Assembly (NCBI GenBank): GCA_028279885.1
Contig: JANQMX010000003.1
Coordinates: 1 to 38,907 of the forward strand
Reading direction: 5' to 3'
DNA length: 38,907 bases
Origin: Rhodovibrionaceae bacterium
Lineage (GTDB): Bacteria > Pseudomonadota > Alphaproteobacteria > Kiloniellales > DSM-21159
Part shown: piece after piece, positions 33,957 to 38,907 of the stretch
How positions within the stretch are numbered: position 1 is the stretch's first letter
Layout of the letters: every line of letters starts with the position of its first letter
Notes under the pieces: model-generated
Told to the model about the DNA's origin: nothing
Seen by the model: the letters and a program-made list of their open reading frames with translations, nothing else
Databases searched by the model: none
Translations under genes and position numbers: made by a program

Positions 33957-36173
33957 ATGCCGATCTTCGCTCGTTTCACCACCTACGTCAGCGGCTTCTC
34001 GGCCGCGCTTTTCGCAACGTTTGGGCCGCAAGCCTTGGCCGCATCGGTCGTGGCGCCGCCGTCGCCCGAGGCCGCAGGGCTGTTTTTCCGCGGCGAAACT
34101 GCAGACGTCGTGTTCGAGGCGCCGGTCCTGTCATCCGACATCGAGATCGACATCACCGCCGATATCGCACGGGTCACCATCGTCCAACGGTTCCGCAATC
34201 CCTCGAAGGTCTGGCTCGAAGGCATCTACGTCTTTCCGCTACCTGAGCGTTCGGCCGTCGACCGGCTGCTCCTGCGCGTCGGCGAGCGCACGATAGAGGG
34301 AGAAATCCTTGAGAAAGGAGAGGCGGAGAAAGCCTACACGGCCGCGCGAGAGGCCGGCCGGCGCGCCTCGCTGCTGTCGAGCGCGCGACCCAATGTGTTC
34401 TCGACTCGGATCGCCAATATCGGTCCAGGTGAGGAGGTCGTCGTCGAAATCGGCTACCAGGACCAGGTGCCCTTCGCCGACGGAGAATGGAGCTACCGCT
34501 TTCCGCTGGTCGTAGCGCCGCGCTACACGCCGACGGCCAGCTTGCCGCTCATCGCGGTTCCGCCGCCGCGGGGCGACGAAGGACAGTCCGGAGATCGCTC
34601 ACCGGGCCCACAACCAATCGGTCTGTCACAGTCGACGGCGCAGGGCCGCGACCTCTTCGGACCCGTGCGGCACTCGGACGAAGGTGCCATCAACCCAGTC
34701 TCTCTCGCCGTATCCCTCGATGCCGGGGTAACCCTCGCCGACATTCACTCGGCCCATCACCCGGTCGAGATCGCGCGCGACGACGACACCTCCGCGTCGA
34801 TTTCGCTTGCCGAAGGACCGGTGCCGGCCGACCGCGATTTCGTCCTGACCTGGCGTCCGGCGCCGGCGGACGCTCCGCGCATCGGTGTGTTCGCAGAGGC
34901 GCAGGCGGGTTCGTCACATTTACTGGTCACCTTGATGCCGCCCGATGCCGAGACCTGGGACGTGTCCGGACTGCCGCGCGACCTCGTGCTGGTGATCGAC
35001 AAGTCGGGCTCGATGCACGGACCCGCGATCGAAGGCGCGCGCGCCGCTGCTGCCATGGCACTGCGCCGGCTCACGACGAACGACCGCTTCAACCTGATCG
35101 CCTTCGACAACGAAACGCGCCGCCTGTTCGACGATGTCGTTCCGGCAACCGCCGATCACGTAGAGCAGGCGCTCGCGGCGCTGGCGTCGCTTAACGCCAA
35201 CGGCGGCACCGAGATGGCGGCCGCGCTCGATGCGGCCTTTGCCGCGCAAGCGCCGCAAGACCGGCTTCGCCAGGTCGTATTCGTGACCGATGGGGCCGTC
35301 TCCAACGAGGCGCAGCTCGCAGCGTTGATCGAAAGGCGGCTCGGCACAACGCGGCTGTTCACCGTCGGGGTCGGCTCGGCGCCGAACGCACATTTCATGC
35401 GCCGAGCGGCCGAAGCGGGCCGAGGCACCTTTACCTACATCGACCGCGCCGAGACTCTTGTGCCCGAGATGACGGCGCTGCACGACAAGCTGGAGCGTCC
35501 GGCACTGACCGACGTCCGCATTCGCTGGGAGCTGCCGGACGGCGGGACTCCCGAAGTCTATCCGGCGACGGTTCCCGATCTCTACATCGGCGACCCGGTG
35601 TCGTTCACCGCGCGCGTCGACGATGCAGATGGCAGCGGGTTCGAGGGCCAGCTAACCGTAAGCGGGCGGCTCGGCGACCGGCCCTGGTCGACCGTCGTAC
35701 CCATCCGCGACGTCCGCAATGCCGAAGGCGTGGCCGGCATCTGGGGCCGATCGAAGGTGGCGGGCCTGCGCAACGCCTACCCGGTACGGCAGCCGGATTG
35801 GGAGGCCATGCGGCTAGCCGTCCTCGACACGGCATTGCGGTACGGGCTTGTCACCGAGTTCACCAGCCTCGTTGCGATCGACGAGAGCGAGATCGCGCGC
35901 CCGTCCGACGAGCAGGCCGAAACTGCCGAAATCGCGCGCAACTTGCCGCACGGTATGGACTACGAAAAGGCCTTCGGAGCCGATGCCTTCGGCCCAGGCG
36001 GCATGGCGCCGGTGCCGGCGGACGCGCTGCAGAGAGCAGCATTCGGCCAGGCAATTGCCTTGCCGGCGACCGCGACTCCCGCGCCGGCCCTGATCATTGC
36101 CGGAGCTGTGCTGCTCCTCATGGGTGTGATCGTACTGCTTGCCCTTCGTCGGCGGTCAACCGTGCCATGCTGA
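33957..36173 (+). CDS. Marine proteobacterial sortase target protein (VIT and vWA domains)
   Basis: This 738-aa envelope protein has a signal peptide (to about residue 27, ALAAS), a VIT domain (about 45-165: ITADIARVTIVQRF, GIYVFPLPE), and a von Willebrand A domain (about 340-520) with the MIDAS motif DKSGSMHG. The C-terminus carries a sorting signal: LPATA near residue 702, a hydrophobic helix (about 709-732) and ALRRRSTVPC. Gram-negative bacteria with this architecture usually have one such substrate beside a dedicated sortase, as here. The last residue of the sorting pentapeptide is Ala rather than the Gly of LPXTG. The stop overlaps the sortase start by 7 bp. A GGAGAGGG ribosome site fixes the ATG at 33957. 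Confidence 0.93.
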   Translation: MPIFARFTTYVSGFSAALFATFGPQALAASVVAPPSPEAAGLFFRGETADVVFEAPVLSSDIEIDITADIARVTIVQRFRNPSKVWLEGIYVFPLPERSAVDRLLLRVGERTIEGEILEKGEAEKAYTAAREAGRRASLLSSARPNVFSTRIANIGPGEEVVVEIGYQDQVPFADGEWSYRFPLVVAPRYTPTASLPLIAVPPPRGDEGQSGDRSPGPQPIGLSQSTAQGRDLFGPVRHSDEGAINPVSLAVSLDAGVTLADIHSAHHPVEIARDDDTSASISLAEGPVPADRDFVLTWRPAPADAPRIGVFAEAQAGSSHLLVTLMPPDAETWDVSGLPRDLVLVIDKSGSMHGPAIEGARAAAAMALRRLTTNDRFNLIAFDNETRRLFDDVVPATADHVEQALAALASLNANGGTEMAAALDAAFAAQAPQDRLRQVVFVTDGAVSNEAQLAALIERRLGTTRLFTVGVGSAPNAHFMRRAAEAGRGTFTYIDRAETLVPEMTALHDKLERPALTDVRIRWELPDGGTPEVYPATVPDLYIGDPVSFTARVDDADGSGFEGQLTVSGRLGDRPWSTVVPIRDVRNAEGVAGIWGRSKVAGLRNAYPVRQPDWEAMRLAVLDTALRYGLVTEFTSLVAIDESEIARPSDEQAETAEIARNLPHGMDYEKAFGADAFGPGGMAPVPADALQRAAFGQAIALPATATPAPALIIAGAVLLLMGVIVLLALRRRSTVPC

Positions 36174-36769
36174 CCCGGCGTCGCACGGGACTGGTTGTAG
36201 GCATGGTGCTCTGCGCTACCGGTTTGGCTCAATTCGGCGGCGCCGGCTACATCCACGCCAAGGCATGGTTGGCCGGGGCCCTTCTCGATCGGGCCTGGGA
36301 GCAACGCCTGAACGGGGCCGGACCTGCCGAGACGCGGCCCTGGCCATGGGCCGACACGGCGCCGCTGGCCCGCCTGCAGGTGCCCAGACTTGATATCGAC
36401 CGGATCGTGCTGGCGGGCGCGAGCGGCCGGACACTGGCCTTCGGGGCCGCGCATCTGGATGGCACGGCTGAGCCCGGCGCGCGCGGCAACAGCGTCATCA
36501 CCGGTCACCGCGATACGCATTTCGCCTTCCTGCAACACCTCGGAGCGGGCGACATCCTGCGTCTCCAGGCGGCCGACGGGGGATGGCAGAGCTATCGGAT
36601 AACCGGCAGCGAGGTGTTCGATGCGCGCACGGCACGCCTCGATGCTGCCGCCGACCGCAACGTCATGACGCTGGTCACCTGTTATCCCTTCGATGCCGTG
36701 GTTCCTAATGGTCCGCTGCGCTACGCGGTCTTCGCCGAGCGCGTCGCGCCAACGGCGGCCAGCCCATAA
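36167..36769 (+). CDS. Class GN (Gram-negative) sortase
   Basis: This 200-aa transpeptidase has an N-terminal membrane anchor (residues 8-28) and the sortase catalytic triad His114 (ITGHRDTHF), Cys172 (TLVTCYPF) and Arg185 (NGPLRYAVF). It should cleave the LPATA signal of the adjacent VIT/vWA protein and attach or release it in the periplasm. The ATG overlaps the end of the substrate gene by 7 bp, so the two are co-translated. The longer open frame starting at 35798 runs antisense-like through the substrate gene and is not used. The acceptor molecule in Gram-negatives is not established. Confidence 0.93.
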   Translation: MLTRRRTGLVVGMVLCATGLAQFGGAGYIHAKAWLAGALLDRAWEQRLNGAGPAETRPWPWADTAPLARLQVPRLDIDRIVLAGASGRTLAFGAAHLDGTAEPGARGNSVITGHRDTHFAFLQHLGAGDILRLQAADGGWQSYRITGSEVFDARTARLDAAADRNVMTLVTCYPFDAVVPNGPLRYAVFAERVAPTAASP

Positions 36770-36963
36770 AGGCACTCTTCCTAGCAACAGCCATAGCTGG
36801 CAGCGTCAGTCAGAGCTTGCTGTCGACTCGAACCAGAAGCGCTGCATGTGCGATGTATCGACAAGCCCACAGTCGGACATTCGGGATCCCGTAGTATAAA
36901 GACGTGCGACAGGCAGCCCGACTCCGGCTCGGGACGCGATCTGTTACGTTGCAAGGACACTGT

Positions 36964-38751
36964 TTGCGAGACCAGGCTTTGGACTACGGCGTTATCTCCC
37001 TGTTGCTTGCCTCCCTGATGCTGCTGGCCAGCATCCTGGCCGGCATCCTGAGCGCCCGGGTGGGCGCGCCCCTGCTGCTGGTCTTCCTGCTGCTCGGCAT
37101 GCTGGCCGGGCAGGACGGCCCGGGCGGCTTTACCTTCGACGACGTGGAAACCGCCTTCCTGATCGGCAGCGTCGCGCTCGCTGTCATCCTCTTCGATGGC
37201 GGAGTGCGCACCGATACCGCCACCATCCGCCGGGCCTGGGGGCCGTCCCTGGTCTTGGCGACCTTCGGTGCCGTGGTCACGGCGGGCCTTGTCGCCGTCA
37301 TGGTGCACTACCTGCTCGGCATCGGCTGGATGGCCGCCTGGTTGATCGGTTCGATCGTCGCCTCGACCGATGCGGCCGCCGTGTTCCTGCTGCTCGGCCG
37401 CAGCGGCATCAACCTGCGGGACCGCTTGCGCGCCACTCTGGAGCTTGAGTCGGGCAGCAACGACCCCATGGGGATCTTCCTCACTGCCACCTTCGTCACG
37501 CTGATCAGTGCCGGCGCGGAATACCCCGACGTCGACGTGGCCCTGAACTTTGTCTGGCAGATGGGCGTCGGTGGCGCCATGGGTTTGCTCGGCGGCTATG
37601 GCCTGGTGTGGTTGATGAACCGGGTGATCCTCTCCGGCGGGCTCTATCCCATCCTGGCGCTGGCGGCTGCGCTGCTGATCTTCAGCGCCACCCAGCTGAT
37701 GGAGGCGAGCGGCTTTCTCGCCGTCTATGTCGCCGGGCTGGTCTTCGGCAACCGACGGGTGCGCGCCAGCCAGGTGGTGGGCCGCTTCTTCGACGGGCTC
37801 GCCTGGCTGAGCCAGATTGTCATGTTCGTCATGCTCGGCCTGCTGGTGAACCCGAGCGAACTGATCGAGACCATGGTGCCGACCTTGATCATCGCCGCCG
37901 GCCTGATCTTCGTCGCCCGGCCGGTTGCGGTCTTCCTATCGCTGACACCCTTCGGCTTCAGTCTGCGGGAGCAGCTCTTCGCCTCCTGGGTCGGACTACG
38001 CGGCGCCGTACCGATCTTCCTCGCGCTCTTTCCCTTCTTGGCCGGCATCGATCAGGACCGCATCTATTTCAATCTGGCCTTCTTCGTGGTGCTGGTTTCG
38101 CTGTTGCTGCAGGGCTGGACCATCCCCTGGGTGGCGCGGCTGCTCGGCCTCGCGCTTCCGCCCCAACCGGAGGCGGCACCGCGCCTCGACGTCGACCTGA
38201 TTCGGCAGATCGACCGCGACCTCATCGCTTACAACGTCAAGCCGCACAGCCGGGCAACCGACGTCCCCTTCAGCCAGCTGGAGCTGCCCAAGCGTTCGCG
38301 TATCCTGAGCGTTATCCGCGGCGGCGTAGTGCAGCGCTTGAGCGAGATCGAACGGCTGGAGGCCGGCGACTTCATCCTGGCGCTGACGCCGCCGGAGCAG
38401 GCCGAGACCCTCGACCGCTTCTTCAGCCGCCGCTTCGCCTCCACGGCGGCCGCGCTCGATGTCGAGCAAGGCGATTTCATCCTCGACGGCAGCATCACCT
38501 TGGAGAACCTGGTGCAGATGTACGGCATCCCCATCGCTCGTCAGGACCCGGCCCAGACTCTCGATGCGCTGTTCCACAAGAAGCTCGGCAAGCGGCCGGG
38601 GCGTGGCGACCGTATCCGACTGGGCGGGGTCGAGCTGGTTGCCGTCGACATCATCGGCCCCGAGGTCAAGCGGGTGGGCGTCATCCTGGAGCCGGCCGGC
38701 TTCCGCGCACGCCTGCGCCGCCGCCTCCGCTCCGCGTTCGGCGGGACGTAG
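36964..38751 (+). CDS. Potassium/proton antiporter (NhaP2/CvrA family)
   Basis: This 595-aa inner-membrane antiporter has 12-13 helices of the CPA1 type (to about residue 385), with STDAAAVF and the LESGSNDPM motif bearing the ion-binding acidic residues. A TrkA-C-like regulatory domain follows (RILSVIRGGVVQRLSEIERLEAGDFIL), then a CorC/HlyC-like C-terminal domain (LENLVQMYGIP, GDRIRLGGVELVAVDI). This three-part layout is that of NhaP2/CvrA, which exchange K+ for H+ under osmotic or pH stress. Start is uncertain: TTG 36964 is favoured because AAGGA lies 6 nt upstream; GTG 36904 and TTG 36979 are alternatives. It is separate from the sortase pair by about 190 bp. Confidence 0.9.
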   Translation: MRDQALDYGVISLLLASLMLLASILAGILSARVGAPLLLVFLLLGMLAGQDGPGGFTFDDVETAFLIGSVALAVILFDGGVRTDTATIRRAWGPSLVLATFGAVVTAGLVAVMVHYLLGIGWMAAWLIGSIVASTDAAAVFLLLGRSGINLRDRLRATLELESGSNDPMGIFLTATFVTLISAGAEYPDVDVALNFVWQMGVGGAMGLLGGYGLVWLMNRVILSGGLYPILALAAALLIFSATQLMEASGFLAVYVAGLVFGNRRVRASQVVGRFFDGLAWLSQIVMFVMLGLLVNPSELIETMVPTLIIAAGLIFVARPVAVFLSLTPFGFSLREQLFASWVGLRGAVPIFLALFPFLAGIDQDRIYFNLAFFVVLVSLLLQGWTIPWVARLLGLALPPQPEAAPRLDVDLIRQIDRDLIAYNVKPHSRATDVPFSQLELPKRSRILSVIRGGVVQRLSEIERLEAGDFILALTPPEQAETLDRFFSRRFASTAAALDVEQGDFILDGSITLENLVQMYGIPIARQDPAQTLDALFHKKLGKRPGRGDRIRLGGVELVAVDIIGPEVKRVGVILEPAGFRARLRRRLRSAFGGT

Positions 38752-38793
38752 AGCGTCGTACGCCGTGGTCTCGGGCCTTGCAGCATTTTGGCT

Positions 38794-38835
38794 CGTCACC
38801 CCGGCCTTGAGCCGGGGTCCATATGTGGACGGCCC
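38794..38835. repeat. REP-like repeat R8, single half near the window end
   Basis: CGTCACCCCGGCCTTGAGCC followed by GGGGTCCATATGTGGAC matches the left half of R7 (CCCGGCCTTGAGCCGGG core). A right half is not clear before the window ends at 38907. It follows the antiporter gene by about 40 bp and may act as its transcript end. Confidence 0.75.
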
Positions 38836-38907
38836 CCTTTTTGCCAGAGCGTGAAGTTGGTTTTGACCGGGTCGCTTGCATCCATATGTCCGGCCTGTTT
38901 GCGCGGC

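Overview
The window is about 39 kb of high-GC DNA from a bacterial chromosome. Gene content points to a marine or halophilic alphaproteobacterium near the Rhodospirillales/Kiloniellales: GlnT/Glx-type proteins, a Gram-negative sortase with its single substrate, PEP-CTERM proteins, a divergent betaine transporter, and interspersed REP-like repeats. This placement is inferred from gene content alone. No rRNA, tRNA, CRISPR array or transposase was seen.

Layout. (1) 0.2-4.5 kb: a glycine-betaine type ABC transporter, with the binding protein on the minus strand divergent from the ATPase and a fused double permease. (2) 4.7-12.4 kb: a branched-chain amino-acid/amide (HAAT) ABC transporter split in two. 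Binding protein and both permeases are on the plus strand, followed by a RidA-like enzyme; the two ATPases and a coupled 202-aa unknown are on the minus strand. Two tandem PEP-CTERM paralogues lie between the halves. (3) 12.5-17.5 kb, minus strand: XRE-cupin regulator, then glxB, glxC and glxD (glutamate-synthase modules as separate proteins), then glnT, a glutamine-synthetase-like ligase. (4) 17.6-20.5 kb, minus strand: a small membrane protein, an Amt ammonium channel and a FadR-type GntR regulator. (5) 20.7-26.0 kb, plus strand: a second, divergent ligase plus glxB/C/D-like set ending in a 137-aa unknown. (6) 26-39 kb: mixed genes, including an unknown, DMT exporter, PhyH dioxygenase, nitrilase-family amidase, CBS protein, DUF1289 protein, MpaB-like protein, MFS transporter, sortase substrate plus sortase, and a K+/H+ antiporter.

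The core (about 4.5-26 kb) reads as an amine/nitrogen acquisition island with uptake systems, an ammonium channel, two gamma-glutamyl ligases, two split glutamate-synthase-like complexes and dedicated regulators. Both ligases keep the glutamate/ATP/metal residues of glutamine synthetase but, by eye alignment, lack the ammonium-site Asp of classical GS-I. The two FMN subunits differ sharply: the second keeps the three Fe-S cysteines and the first has lost all three. The homologous gmaS-mgsABC (N-methylglutamate) and rhizobial glxBCD-glnT systems are the closest known models, but no N-methylglutamate dehydrogenase is in the window.

A recurring ACCAATT-type element occurs before both halves of the split transporter, between the GntR gene and the second ligase cluster, and between the betaine genes. 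This suggests one GntR regulon covers the island. Eight REP-like inverted repeats occupy most of the longer gene-free stretches.
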